Assembly (NCBI GenBank): GCA_938008865.1
Contig: CALLJA010000497.1
Coordinates: 1 to 16,610, forward strand
DNA: 16,610 nucleotides
Direction: 5' to 3'
Source of the DNA: an uncultured Anaerolineales bacterium
GTDB lineage: Bacteria; Chloroflexota; Anaerolineae; Anaerolineales; Villigracilaceae
The notes under the pieces were generated by a model that saw only the letters and a list, made by a program, of their open reading frames with translations, searched no databases and was not told the DNA's origin. Shown here one piece after another: positions 1-8,737 of the stretch (positions are counted from its first letter, which is position 1; every line of letters starts with the position of its first letter). The position numbers and the translations under genes were made by a program.

Positions 1-2
1 TC

Positions 3-1400
3 GCATTGACGGCGCTGGCTGCCACGGCGGTGGCCGACCCTGGTGAGTCGGTTGGCACCTATGCCCTGCTGGGGCTGATGGGCGTGGCTCTGGTCATGGC
101 CATCATCATCAATCCCAGTCTGGGCGCTTATGTGCTGATTGGGGCGGTCTTCTCCAATGTTTCGCGCCAGTTATCAGACCAGGGTCTGCCAGGTGTGATT
201 AAGCCGCTGGTGGTGGTGGTGTTTGCGGCCATCTTCGTCAGAAATTATTACGTTGGTGGAATCCCGCTCAACCGTCCGCGCACTTCACGCGTGGAGATTA
301 TCCTGCTCGCCTACCTGCTGGCGGTGGCTGCTTCCTTCCTGGTTGCCTCCGACCGCGACCTGGCGCTCGAACGGGTGATCGACCTGGGCAAGGATATCGT
401 CATCATCTATTGTATTGTCTTCTCCCTGCGAAACTTGAAGGATTGGGAAACGGCCATCTACCTGATTGTGCTGGTCACAGCAGGACTAAGTCTGTTGGGG
501 CTGTATCAGGTAGTCACAGGCAACTACAGCCAGGACTTTTTTGGATTTGCCCGCATCGGCGTGGAGAACCGCCTGGGCGGCCCGATCAACGAGCCGAACA
601 TGTGGGGTCAGGTGCTCGTGGCGGTCATCCCGCTGGCCATCTTCAGGTTCATGCGCGAAACCTCCAGTCGTAAGTGGGTGTATGCCGTCAGTCTGCTGAT
701 TCTGCTGGCCGAACTGCTGAACACTTACAGCCGCGGCGCGTACCTGGCCATGCTCTTTGGGTTCTTCCTGATCGCGTTCTTCTTTACCCGCTTTAATCCC
801 ATATTGATCTTCTCCGGGGTGGCGGCCATCGTGCTGCTGCTGCCTTTCTTGCCTGCGCAGTACATGGCCAGGCTTGAAACAATCTCCTTCCTGGCCCCCA
901 ACACTCAGAACGGCGTGTATCAGGAGTCCTCCTTCCGTGGGCGGGCCAGTGAAATTCAGACGGGCCTGGTCATGTTCGCGGCCCATCCCATTTTGGGTGT
1001 GGGAGCAGCCAATTACCCGGTCAATTACCAGAAGTACACCCAGTTGATCGGTCTTGAAGTACGCTCGGAAGACCGCGAGGCCCATTCCTTATACGTAGAG
1101 GTTTTGGCCGAGACTGGCGTGATCGGCGCGGCTGCGTTCCTGGGAATTATCTTCATGATTTTCCAGGCGTTGGCGCGCATCAAGGCAGACGTGATGGTTT
1201 CCGTGGCCCACCAGAAGTGGATTTCGCACATCTCTGCTTTACAGGTGTCGCTGATGAGTTATCTGTTCGCGGCGCTCTTCCTGCATGGGGCTTACATTCG
1301 CTTCTTCTGGATCCTGCTGGCTCTGGCTATGACGTTAATCACCCTGTTGGATGAAGACCTGAATGACCCCTACCGCATTTCGGCCCGGGGGAACGTTTGA
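3..1400 (+). CDS. O-antigen polymerase/ligase family membrane protein (Wzy_C-like), 5' end outside window
   Basis: Likely a polymerase (Wzy) or ligase that joins lipid-linked oligosaccharide units on the outer face of the cytoplasmic membrane. The product is strongly hydrophobic with roughly ten or more membrane segments. Counting from the TTG at 6, it shows family hallmarks: NEPNMWG near residues 195-201, TYSRGA near 240-245, a long hydrophilic loop near 285-325, HPILGVG near 327-333, and EAHSLYVEVLAETG near 358-371, where the histidine belongs to the conserved Wzy_C loop. The frame is open to the left edge. The TTG at 6 has no visible ribosome site, so the true start is probably upstream and the entry is treated as partial. 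It overlaps the next gene by 4 nt (TTGA), implying translational coupling with the flippase, which favours Wzy over WaaL. Family call is firm; polymerase versus ligase is inference. Confidence 0.85.
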   Translation, partial: ALTALAATAVADPGESVGTYALLGLMGVALVMAIIINPSLGAYVLIGAVFSNVSRQLSDQGLPGVIKPLVVVVFAAIFVRNYYVGGIPLNRPRTSRVEIILLAYLLAVAASFLVASDRDLALERVIDLGKDIVIIYCIVFSLRNLKDWETAIYLIVLVTAGLSLLGLYQVVTGNYSQDFFGFARIGVENRLGGPINEPNMWGQVLVAVIPLAIFRFMRETSSRKWVYAVSLLILLAELLNTYSRGAYLAMLFGFFLIAFFFTRFNPILIFSGVAAIVLLLPFLPAQYMARLETISFLAPNTQNGVYQESSFRGRASEIQTGLVMFAAHPILGVGAANYPVNYQKYTQLIGLEVRSEDREAHSLYVEVLAETGVIGAAAFLGIIFMIFQALARIKADVMVSVAHQKWISHISALQVSLMSYLFAALFLHGAYIRFFWILLALAMTLITLLDEDLNDPYRISARGNV

Positions 1401-2866
1401 GCGGGATACTGCCGAACCCAGCCGCGGAGGGCGAGGGGCTAACCCGTAAAGCCGGACGTGGCATTTTCTGGAACTTCCTGACCTACGGCCTGGGCAAGGG
1501 CGGGGTGCTGATCACCACCTCGATCCTGGCCCGCCTGCTGGACCGCGGCGACTTCGGCCTGGTGTCCATTGCAGTCATTGCCGTCAACTACCTGTCGGTG
1601 CTCAAGGACCTGGGCTTGGGCGTGGCGCTCGTCCAGCGCAGGGACGACGTGGAGGAGGGGGCCAATACGGTTTTTACCATCAACCTCCTGCTCGGCCTGA
1701 CCCTCAGTACGGCCGCCTTTTTCCTGGCCCCGTGGATGGCGGCCTATTTCAACGAGCCGATGGTGACGCCCGTCCTGCGCTGGCTGGGGCTGTCCTTCAC
1801 CATCAATGCCCTGGGCGCGGTACACAGCGTGCTGCTGGTGCGCGAATTGGATTACCGCCGCAAGATCGTGCCCGACCTCGGCAACACGGTTGTGAAGGGA
1901 GTGGCTTCCATCGGGCTGGCCTTTGCGGGCTACGGCGTGTGGGCGCTGGTCTTCGGACAGTTGCTGGGTTCGCTGGCTTCGGTCATCCTGTTGTGGATCG
2001 TCCTGCCATGGCGTCCGCGCCTTTCGATCAACCGCAGCATCGCGGGGTCGCTCATCCGCTTTGGAACGTCCATCATCCTGGGCGACGCCCTGAGCGCCGT
2101 GATCGATAATACCGCTTCGACCATCGTTGGCCGCTTGTTCGGGGCCGATAAATTGAGTATTTATACGCTGGCATACCGCCTGCCCGAGGTGATCCTGATC
2201 GGCAATCTGTGGGTGATGAGCGGCGTGACTTACCCCGCCTTTTCTTCCATCCAGGACAAGCCCGATGAAATGCGGCGCGGTTCGCTCCTGGCCATCCGCG
2301 TCATCCAACTGCTGGCGGCGCCCATCTCGGTCGGGTTGCTGCTGGCCGCGGACCCCATCGTGCGGGTGGTCTTCGGTGAGAAATGGGTGGATGTCATCCC
2401 CCTGCTGCGCGTATTGGCGATCTACGCCTGGGTGTACTCCATCGGCTACCATGTCGGCGACATCTACAAGGCCATCGGCCGACCCTACATCCTGCTGATC
2501 CTTGACGTGCTGACCCTGGTTGTACTGGTCCCGTCCTTGTTGATTGGATCCCGTTTCGGACTGAGTGGCATCGTCTTCGGCTTGCTGCTGACCACCAGTG
2601 TGGAGCGTGTGGTCGGCCTGATGATCGCTTCGCGTTTCGTGAAGATCACCTTCCTTGATATCCTGGGCGAACTCAAACCCGCCCTGCTGGGTGTGGCTGC
2701 AATGGCGCCCGTAGTGCTGGCCGCCCTGTACTTCACCCGCAGCTTGAACGAGTTCCTGCAACTGGCGCTGGTCGTCCTGGCGGGCGGCCTGACCTATGCT
2801 GCCGTGTTGTGGCGCGTGGAGCGCGAAAACATGCTGCGCCTGGTGCGGGTCTTCACCAATCGATAG
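1397..2866 (+). CDS. Wzx-type polysaccharide flippase (MATE/MOP superfamily)
   Basis: A 489-aa, highly hydrophobic protein of about 12-14 membrane segments. The N-terminus, with GRGIFWNFLTYGLGKGG near residues 20-36, followed by SILARLLDRGDFGLVSIA, is typical of lipopolysaccharide/teichuronic-acid repeat-unit exporters of the MOP superfamily. Such proteins flip undecaprenyl-linked repeat units across the cytoplasmic membrane. Length is normal for the family. The TTG start overlaps the stop of the upstream Wzy-like gene as TTGA, and a GGGGGA tract at 1387-1392 sits 4 nt before it, so this start is preferred. The gene stands between the polymerase and two glycosyltransferases, the expected company for a Wzx. 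The polymer it carries cannot be told from sequence. Confidence 0.88.
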   Translation: MSGILPNPAAEGEGLTRKAGRGIFWNFLTYGLGKGGVLITTSILARLLDRGDFGLVSIAVIAVNYLSVLKDLGLGVALVQRRDDVEEGANTVFTINLLLGLTLSTAAFFLAPWMAAYFNEPMVTPVLRWLGLSFTINALGAVHSVLLVRELDYRRKIVPDLGNTVVKGVASIGLAFAGYGVWALVFGQLLGSLASVILLWIVLPWRPRLSINRSIAGSLIRFGTSIILGDALSAVIDNTASTIVGRLFGADKLSIYTLAYRLPEVILIGNLWVMSGVTYPAFSSIQDKPDEMRRGSLLAIRVIQLLAAPISVGLLLAADPIVRVVFGEKWVDVIPLLRVLAIYAWVYSIGYHVGDIYKAIGRPYILLILDVLTLVVLVPSLLIGSRFGLSGIVFGLLLTTSVERVVGLMIASRFVKITFLDILGELKPALLGVAAMAPVVLAALYFTRSLNEFLQLALVVLAGGLTYAAVLWRVERENMLRLVRVFTNR

Positions 2867-2877
2867 TGTTTGTGAGT

Positions 2878-4041
2878 ATGGGAAACGTGAAACCATCCAA
2901 TATTATCTACATGATCGACGGACTGGGGTTGGGCGGAGCGGAACGCCTGATGATCCCCCTGCTAGCCAACCTGGACCGCCAGGCTTTTTTGCCGCGCGTG
3001 TGCGTCTTCCAGGTGCGCGACGGCAACCCAATCGCCGCCGACCTGAAAGCCCTGGGTGTGCCCGTGGACCTGCTGCCCATCCCGCGCTTGCGCGACCTCT
3101 CGGCCCTGCCGCGTCTCCTGCGTTACCTGCGCGAGACCCAGGCTCATCTCGTCCACACCCAATTGGAATTTGCCAACATCCTCGGCAGCCTGGCCGCCAG
3201 GGGCGCGCGCCTGCCGAGCGTATGTACCGTCCACACCATCCCGTCGCAGGAGGACATGAAAGCCAAGACCCGCCTGCACCAGGATGTGGAGTTCTTCTGC
3301 CTGCGAAATTTCTGTGATATGGTCATCTCCGTCTCGGAAGAGGCCGACCGCTTCCACAAACAAGTGGGACGGCTCTCGCCCCGCAAGACGACCACCCTCT
3401 ACAATGGCATCGACCTGGCGCGTTTCACTGCCGACTCCCAGGGCGCGGACCCCCAGGCAGTCCGCCGCGAGTTCGGCATCCCCGCCGCTGCGCCGCTGCT
3501 CATCACCGTGGCGGTGCTGCGCGAGCTGAAGGGCATCCAGTTCATGATCCAGGCCATGCCCGCCATCCTGGCTCGGCAGCCCGAGGCGCGTTACCTCGTT
3601 GTTGGTGACGGCGACCATCGTGCCCAACTGGTCGAGGAGGTACACAGACTGGGTTTGGAGAGCCGCGTGATCTTTGCGGGCGCGCGCAAGGATATCCCTG
3701 CGCTGATGCCCGCCGCGGACATATTCGTCCTGCCCACGCTGACGGAGGCCCTGCCGACCGTCCTGGCGGAGGCGATGGCCGCGCGCCTGCCCATTGTGGC
3801 CAGCCGCGTGGGCGGCGTGCCCGAGATGGTCGCGGACGGGGTCAACGGTCGGCTGCTGGAGCCAGGCGATCCCCGTCTGTTGGCGGAAACCTGCCTCGAA
3901 CTGCTGGCCAGGCCCGAGGTCCGCGCTGCGATGGGAGCGCAGGGGCGCTCCGTCGTCGAGCAGAAGTTCGACGTCCGCGTGCAGGCGGGACATTTGCGTG
4001 CGCTATACCAGCGCCTGATGGAGTCTCATGCAAAGCGATAA
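2878..4041 (+). CDS. GT4 family glycosyltransferase
   Basis: A retaining GT-B glycosyltransferase of 387 aa, expected to add a sugar from a nucleotide donor to a lipid-linked acceptor at the inner membrane face. The N-terminal acceptor domain opens with YMIDGLGLGGAERL (about 11-24), the glycine-rich loop of the family. The C-terminal donor domain (about 195-355) has the complete E-x7-E motif, E290 to E298 in LTEALPTVLAEAM, followed by PIVASRVGGVPEMVADGVNG. The start is uncertain: GTG at 2866, GTG at 2872 and ATG at 2878 are all in frame just after the flippase stop, and no clear Shine-Dalgarno separates them. ATG 2878 is chosen because it begins just before the first beta strand. The frame also extends back into the flippase gene, which is unlikely to be used. 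Donor sugar unknown. Confidence 0.9.
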   Translation: MGNVKPSNIIYMIDGLGLGGAERLMIPLLANLDRQAFLPRVCVFQVRDGNPIAADLKALGVPVDLLPIPRLRDLSALPRLLRYLRETQAHLVHTQLEFANILGSLAARGARLPSVCTVHTIPSQEDMKAKTRLHQDVEFFCLRNFCDMVISVSEEADRFHKQVGRLSPRKTTTLYNGIDLARFTADSQGADPQAVRREFGIPAAAPLLITVAVLRELKGIQFMIQAMPAILARQPEARYLVVGDGDHRAQLVEEVHRLGLESRVIFAGARKDIPALMPAADIFVLPTLTEALPTVLAEAMAARLPIVASRVGGVPEMVADGVNGRLLEPGDPRLLAETCLELLARPEVRAAMGAQGRSVVEQKFDVRVQAGHLRALYQRLMESHAKR

Positions 4042-5263
4042 ACTTCAGATCTGTGTGATCGAACCCGCCAATGGCGGCGGTCTGATTCATTTTGCCTACC
4101 AGTTATGCTCGGCCCTCGCGGATGCGGGCGCCGATGTGACGCTGATCGTTGGGACCGAATACGAACTGGAATCCATGCCGCATAACTTCAAGGTGAAGAA
4201 GATGCTGCGGTTGTGGAAGGGCTACGAGCAGCGCTCCGAGCAGGACCTCTCCAACCGTTTCCGCCGCATGCAGATGAAGTTGTATTGGAGCGCGCGCCGC
4301 GTGGTGCGCGGTGTGCGTTTTGTGGCGACCTGGGTGAACCTGGTCCGTCACCTGATGCGCGCCCGACCACACCTGATCCAGTTTTCACGCCTCGATCACA
4401 CGGTCGATGCTTTTTTCATCACCTATCTTGGCGCGCGCGGATTCACGCTCTCCCAGATCTGCCATGAGTTCGAGTCGCGCGAAGGCAACGGCCTGCTGGA
4501 CGGGCTGGCGGCGCACTTGAGCGTGCGGGCCTATCGTTCGTTCTCGGCCATTTTCCACCTGGCGCACGAGAGCCGTCAACGCTTTCTCGAACTTTTTCCC
4601 ACGGTCGAGCCTGACAAGAATCACGTCATCCCTCACGGGAATTCCAGCTGGCTGTTGGGGCGGCAATTGCCCCCGCAGGACGCCGCGCTGCGCCAACGCT
4701 ATGGCCTGGGTGCGGACGACAAGGTGGTGCTGTTCTTCGGGCTGCTGGCCCCCAGCAAGGGGCTGGAGGACCTGGTGGAGGCCTTTGCGCTTGCGCTGGA
4801 ACAGTGCGAGGCCAGGCTGGTGGTGGCGGGCTACCCCACCAAACAGTTCGACCTGCCTGGTGTGCGCGAGCGTATCTCCGCGCTGGGTATCGGCGACAAG
4901 GTCACCCTGGATTTGCGCTATATACCCATCGAAGAAATCGGCGCGCTGATGGACCTGGCGACCGTGGTGGTCTACCCGTATCGCTCCAGCACGCAGAGCG
5001 GCTCGCTGCAAGTGGCCTATACCTTCGGGAAGCCTGTCATCGCCACGCAGGTGGGCGGATTGCCCGAAGCCGTGGAGGATGGCCAGAGCGGTTTCCTCGT
5101 CCCATCTCATCAGCCGCGCGAGATGGCCGAAAAGATCGCCGCGCTGGTCAACGACCCAGCCCTGGCGGAGCGGATGGGGCAGCATGCCCGCCATTTGTCC
5201 GACACGCGTTTTGCGTGGGATAACGTCGCCAGGCAGATGCTGGACGTGTATCGCGCGCTCTAA
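4028..5263 (+). CDS. GT4-like glycosyltransferase lacking the E-x7-E motif
   Basis: A 411-aa GT-B fold glycosyltransferase, last gene of the plus-strand polysaccharide operon. The N-terminal half has a glycine loop (PANGGGLIHFAYQL, 13-26) and the C-terminal half has VLFFGLLAPSKGLEDLVEAF (about 234-253) and GKPVIATQVGGLPEAVEDGQSG (about 334-355). Where most GT4 enzymes carry E-x7-E, this protein reads YRSSTQSGSLQVAYTFG (318-334), with neither glutamate. A group of GT4 proteins shares this type of sequence, so the change may mark a subfamily rather than inactivity. The ATG is 14 nt inside the preceding gene, with GGAG at 4020-4023 four nt before it. A perfect inverted-repeat terminator follows within 11 nt of the stop. 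Donor and acceptor unknown. Confidence 0.87.
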   Translation: MQSDKLQICVIEPANGGGLIHFAYQLCSALADAGADVTLIVGTEYELESMPHNFKVKKMLRLWKGYEQRSEQDLSNRFRRMQMKLYWSARRVVRGVRFVATWVNLVRHLMRARPHLIQFSRLDHTVDAFFITYLGARGFTLSQICHEFESREGNGLLDGLAAHLSVRAYRSFSAIFHLAHESRQRFLELFPTVEPDKNHVIPHGNSSWLLGRQLPPQDAALRQRYGLGADDKVVLFFGLLAPSKGLEDLVEAFALALEQCEARLVVAGYPTKQFDLPGVRERISALGIGDKVTLDLRYIPIEEIGALMDLATVVVYPYRSSTQSGSLQVAYTFGKPVIATQVGGLPEAVEDGQSGFLVPSHQPREMAEKIAALVNDPALAERMGQHARHLSDTRFAWDNVARQMLDVYRAL

Positions 5264-5273
5264 CCCCGACAAA

Positions 5274-5318
5274 AAAACATCCCGCCGAGCAGGTTGTCGG
5301 CGGGATGTTTTCGTTTTT
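5274..5318. terminator. Bidirectional intrinsic terminator between convergent operons
   Basis: A perfect 15-bp inverted repeat (left arm 5274-5288, right arm 5297-5311) with an 8-nt loop. The stem core is CATCCCGCCGA / TCGGCGGGATG, flanked by an A run on the left (5271-5277) and a T-rich stretch on the right (to 5318). It can therefore act on both strands. It lies between the stop of the last plus-strand glycosyltransferase (5263) and the stop of the minus-strand deacetylase (5326). Confidence 0.92.
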
Positions 5319-5325
5319 GGAACCT

Positions 5326-6378
5326 TCAAGCGCGCAAGCGGTTGAGCGGGCTGATCAGCGTGCAGAACTCGGGCATGCTGTGGGCGTGCGAGATGAAACT
5401 CCTACGGATGGTGTATGGAGATTTGCGCACCTCGCCCAGGCTGGCGGGACCGTTGAGCAGGGTGTAGGCCGTCTGACAGCCCGCCTCTTTTGCGGCCTGG
5501 GCCACAGCTTCGTTGAAATCGGCCTTCATGCCGTTGGGGTAGGCGAAACTGGTGACGGGCCTGCCCAACTCCTCGCTGATCCTGGAGACCGAGCCGCGGA
5601 TCTCGGCGCGGGCGCGCTCAAACGGAACGCGCGTCAGGATCGGGTGGTTGAGGGTATGGCCGCCAAACTCGATCCCGTTGGCGCTCATCTCGCGCACCTG
5701 GTCCCAACTCATCATCAGTTTTTGGAAATAACCCTGCGGGATCCTCACGCCCAGCGCCTCTGGCAGGCGCGATACCCATTCCTTCTTTTCATCCTCGCTC
5801 AGCCTCTTGAGCGACTCGATCCAGGCCTTCGAGATTTGCTGCCGCTCGGCCTCGCTCCGCCAGGACTGTTCGCTCCCATCGGGGAAGCGGATGTGGTCGG
5901 AGGTCGTGCGGGCGAAGCAGTAAGCCGTCAGGTCCCAGAAGAAGGGCGCGTCGGTTTCGATATGCCCCGCGGTGAGGAAGATGACCGCCGAGAAGCCGTA
6001 TTTGCGCAGGATCGGGTAGGCGTTGGTGTAATTGTCTAGGTAACCATCGTCGAAGGTGATCAGCGCGGCATGCGGCGGGAGCGGCTTTTCGTCCCGCAGC
6101 CAGGCATGTACATCCTGCAAGGTCACCACCTTGAACCAACGCGCCAGGTAGGCCATCTGCTGCTCGAAGACCGCGGGCGAGGCGCTGATATTGGGCTGGA
6201 AGGTCTCGGGAGTCAACTCGTCGATGCGATGGTAGTTGAGCACGGTCAGCGAGCGCGCCCAGAGCGGACGTCCCAGGCGCAGCAGGCCCGTGTTGAAGCC
6301 GAAGCTGAGCGCGCCCCTGACCAGCCTGGAGCGCCAGGATTTTTTTTGAGGCCGATAAGACAAATACATAAAATTCAC
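5326..6378 (-). CDS. Polysaccharide deacetylase (NodB homology domain, CE4)
   Basis: A 350-aa protein with the NodB/CE4 fold, which removes N- or O-acetyl groups from sugars using a metal ion. Motif 1 is TFDDGYLDN (108-116), giving the catalytic base D110 and metal ligand D111. Motif 2 is GGHTLNHP (239-246), giving metal ligands H241 and H245. Motif 3 is represented by FAYPNG (278-283), with N where many members have R. YHRID near 49-53 is also typical. No clear signal peptide is present; the basic N-terminus with a weak hydrophobic stretch near 22-32 leaves localisation open. The GTG start overlaps the upstream stop as GTGA and has AAGGA at 6383-6387, 4 nt away, so it is preferred over the ATG at 6369. 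As last gene of the minus operon it probably tailors the polymer made by its neighbours. An insert between motifs 1 and 2 makes it longer than a minimal NodB domain. Confidence 0.92.
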   Translation of the reverse strand: MNFMYLSYRPQKKSWRSRLVRGALSFGFNTGLLRLGRPLWARSLTVLNYHRIDELTPETFQPNISASPAVFEQQMAYLARWFKVVTLQDVHAWLRDEKPLPPHAALITFDDGYLDNYTNAYPILRKYGFSAVIFLTAGHIETDAPFFWDLTAYCFARTTSDHIRFPDGSEQSWRSEAERQQISKAWIESLKRLSEDEKKEWVSRLPEALGVRIPQGYFQKLMMSWDQVREMSANGIEFGGHTLNHPILTRVPFERARAEIRGSVSRISEELGRPVTSFAYPNGMKADFNEAVAQAAKEAGCQTAYTLLNGPASLGEVRKSPYTIRRSFISHAHSMPEFCTLISPLNRLRA

Positions 6379-7517
6379 CGCTTCCTTGATCTATGATAAA
6401 ACAACGCCTTCTGGTAGGCGTTCCACGTGCGTTGAAATTGCGCCTCCAAGCTGAACTCATCCCGTATCCGCGCGGCCGCGTTTTTGCCCAGCCGCCGCGC
6501 CAGCTCACCTTGATTGAACAGGCGCAGCAGGGCCTCAGCCAGTGCCCGCGCATTTTCGGACGGCACCAATAGCGCGTCGTGCCCATCGCGCGCCAGTTCT
6601 GGGATGCCGCCCACGTTGGAGGCCACGATCGGCAAGCCCAACCCGCCCGCTTCGAGCAGAGCGATGGGCGTACCTTCGTAGCGCGATGGCATGACGAACA
6701 TGTCGCTCGATTTCAAAATGGACAGGACCTGGGCTCGATCCTGGTAGCCTGCCAGCGTGACGCGCCGCTCCAGCCCCAGCCTGGCGACCTGTTCCGCCAG
6801 TGCGGTGCGGCTCTCCCCGTCACCTATGATCAGGATATGCAGATTGGGCGCGTCGGCCAGGAATTGGGCCGCCTCGATCAGCACATCATAGCCCTTGACG
6901 GGCACCAGCCTGCCGACCGCCGCGCACACCCAGGCGCCCTCGGGCAGGCCGAACTTTTGTTGCAGCCAGCCCGTGCCGCCAGGGATCTCGTCTGCGCGAA
7001 TCTGGACGGCGTTGTAGATCAATTCGATGCGTTCCTCGGGGATGCCCGAGCGCAGCAACGCCTGTCGGTCCCGTTCGGAGACCGTGATGTACAGGTCGAG
7101 CGCGTGATTGGTGGAGAGTTCGAGCGCCGTGTATAGCCTGCCTTTCAGGGAGGCTCGTCCGTGTTCGCTGGCGTACCAACTGTTGATGGTCGAGACGAAG
7201 GCCGTGTCTGTAAAAAGGGCCGCGGCGCTGCCCCAGAACTTGGACTGAATATTCTGCGTATCCAGCACCTGAAAACCTTCGGCGCGGATCAGCCGCACAA
7301 GGTTGGGGAGGATACGGACGTCGGTTTTGCCGCTGCCGACGATGCGCTGGGGGATGCCCAGTTTTTCCGCCTCGCGGCCGATGGCGCTGCCCGCCAGCGA
7401 GGCCAGCGTGACACTCCCCGCAGGGCTTTGTTTCATCAGCGAGAGGATGCGCGAGGTGGACCCGCCATACTGCATGGACAGGTCCACCACCAGGACTTTG
7501 GGGTAGGAGGCAGCCAT
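6375..7517 (-). CDS. GT4 family glycosyltransferase
   Basis: A 380-aa GT-B glycosyltransferase. The N-terminal domain opens with VLVVDLSMQYGGSTSRILSL (8-27), the glycine loop region. The C-terminal donor domain (about 190-350) contains VGRLVPVKGYDVLIEA, the E-x7-E pair E281/E289 in RYEGTPIALLEAGG, and PIVASNVGGIPELARDG. Length and motif spacing are normal. The ATG start is 5 nt after the stop of the GT2 gene, and the stop overlaps the deacetylase start by 4 nt, so all three minus-strand genes form one coupled unit. It presumably adds a sugar to the same repeat unit; specificity is not readable from sequence. Confidence 0.9.
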   Translation of the reverse strand: MAASYPKVLVVDLSMQYGGSTSRILSLMKQSPAGSVTLASLAGSAIGREAEKLGIPQRIVGSGKTDVRILPNLVRLIRAEGFQVLDTQNIQSKFWGSAAALFTDTAFVSTINSWYASEHGRASLKGRLYTALELSTNHALDLYITVSERDRQALLRSGIPEERIELIYNAVQIRADEIPGGTGWLQQKFGLPEGAWVCAAVGRLVPVKGYDVLIEAAQFLADAPNLHILIIGDGESRTALAEQVARLGLERRVTLAGYQDRAQVLSILKSSDMFVMPSRYEGTPIALLEAGGLGLPIVASNVGGIPELARDGHDALLVPSENARALAEALLRLFNQGELARRLGKNAAARIRDEFSLEAQFQRTWNAYQKALFYHRSRKR

Positions 7518-7522
7518 GCTCG

Positions 7523-8737
7523 TTACCGCCGCTCAATGCGCGTCCACAAGTGGCCCGGCTGTTTCTTCAGAAACTGAAAGAAACCCTGCAAGGCCGCCAG
7601 GTTGCTGTTGGTTAGGAAGGTGGGCAGGTAGAACAACAGGCGCAATTTGCTCCCGCCCTGTTTTTGCTGGATGGAATTCCCCACCAACGCCATCAAGTAG
7701 AACAGGATTTGCAGAGCGAACAGGACCAAGCCTACGGGCGCGGTCAGGAAAACCCAGTGCGCGGGCCTGGGGTAGGGAATCGCAGCAGCCAGCAGGTTGG
7801 TCAGCAGAGCCGCGATCATGAAGAACGGCACGAGCGGGCGCATGAATTTGTGCGAGAGAATCTGCCAGACCAGCAGGGGCTTGTCGAAGGGCAGCAACTG
7901 GCGTGACATGGCGATGGCCTGGTAACGGCCTGCGTTGATGCGCCTGCGGCGGATGACCTCATCCCTGGCGCTGGGCGAGACCCGCTCGCTGGACCTGGCC
8001 CTCGGCTCGTACACCAGTCGATAGCCCTGGCGTACCACCTGCATGGCGGTGAAGAAATCGTCATTGATGATGTTGTCGGGAGGGCGGATGTAGGCAGCCT
8101 TGCGGATGGCCAGGATCTCGCCTGCCACACTGGTGCAACTGCCCGCGCGGCTTTCCTGCTTCTTGATATACGACTCATACTTCCAATACAAGCCTTCCGA
8201 TTCGCCCAGGTCGCCGTCGCCTTTGAGGATGACCTTGGCTCCCGTCACCGCGCCCACCTCAGTGTCGCTGAACGGTTGGGCCAGTCGCTGGATCGTATCG
8301 GGCTGGTACAGGTTATTCGCGTCCGAGAAGACGATGACCTCGCCGCGCACATGCTGCATGGCGCGGTTGATGGCCGCCATCTTGCCGCGCCGTTCGGGCT
8401 GGTGCAGCAATTCCACGCCCTGGTCGAGATATTTCTGTACCAGGTCGGGCGTACCGTCGTCCGAGCCGTCGGTCACGATCAACACCTGGAGCCTGTCGCG
8501 CGGATATTCGCTGCCCAGGCTGTTCCTGATCTTCTCTTCGATGACAGCCTTCTCGTTATAGGCCGCGACCAGCAGGGTGACGGTCGGCGTGAAGGGCGGC
8601 GCGTCGGCGTCTGTCTTTTTCGCGCCCCGCGACGGCACAAGCGAGATCAGGATGGGATAGCCGAAATAGGTATACAGGATCAGCAGGATGCTTCCCCAGA
8701 ATAGAACGGTGATGAGAATGGGTGCGGTCAGGTTCAT
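7523..8737 (-). CDS. Membrane-bound GT2 family glycosyltransferase
   Basis: A 404-aa inverting glycosyltransferase of the processive or semi-processive GT2 type. One membrane segment comes first (about 7-32), then the cytosolic GT-A domain with VTLLVAAYNEKAVIEEKI (53-70), TDGSDDG (89-95), the D139-A-N metal/nucleotide motif and NDD (225-227) at the general-base position. RRRRINAGRYQ (263-273) sits where Q-x-x-R-W occurs in synthases. Three or so C-terminal membrane segments follow (about 302-355). There is no PilZ domain, unlike BcsA. The frame allows a TTG start at 8749, but ATG 8737 has a GGATG-like Shine-Dalgarno and lies just past a predicted promoter. The gene heads the minus operon and is divergent from the Wzz-GGDEF/BcsB-like pair, making it a candidate synthase partner for the BcsB-like protein, though it could equally be an initiating or side-chain enzyme. 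Confidence 0.88.
   Translation of the reverse strand: MNLTAPILITVLFWGSILLILYTYFGYPILISLVPSRGAKKTDADAPPFTPTVTLLVAAYNEKAVIEEKIRNSLGSEYPRDRLQVLIVTDGSDDGTPDLVQKYLDQGVELLHQPERRGKMAAINRAMQHVRGEVIVFSDANNLYQPDTIQRLAQPFSDTEVGAVTGAKVILKGDGDLGESEGLYWKYESYIKKQESRAGSCTSVAGEILAIRKAAYIRPPDNIINDDFFTAMQVVRQGYRLVYEPRARSSERVSPSARDEVIRRRRINAGRYQAIAMSRQLLPFDKPLLVWQILSHKFMRPLVPFFMIAALLTNLLAAAIPYPRPAHWVFLTAPVGLVLFALQILFYLMALVGNSIQQKQGGSKLRLLFYLPTFLTNSNLAALQGFFQFLKKQPGHLWTRIERR

Noticed and set aside
1439..2896. Long minus-strand open frame opposite the flippase gene (485 codons)
   Set aside because: The translation is rich in Q, H, D and R with no recognisable domain, the usual antisense image of a hydrophobic gene; the plus-strand flippase accounts for the region.
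7523..8737. BcsA cellulose synthase
   Set aside because: It has the GT2 core but is short, has no PilZ domain, and lacks a clear Q-x-x-R-W; called only as a membrane GT2 enzyme.
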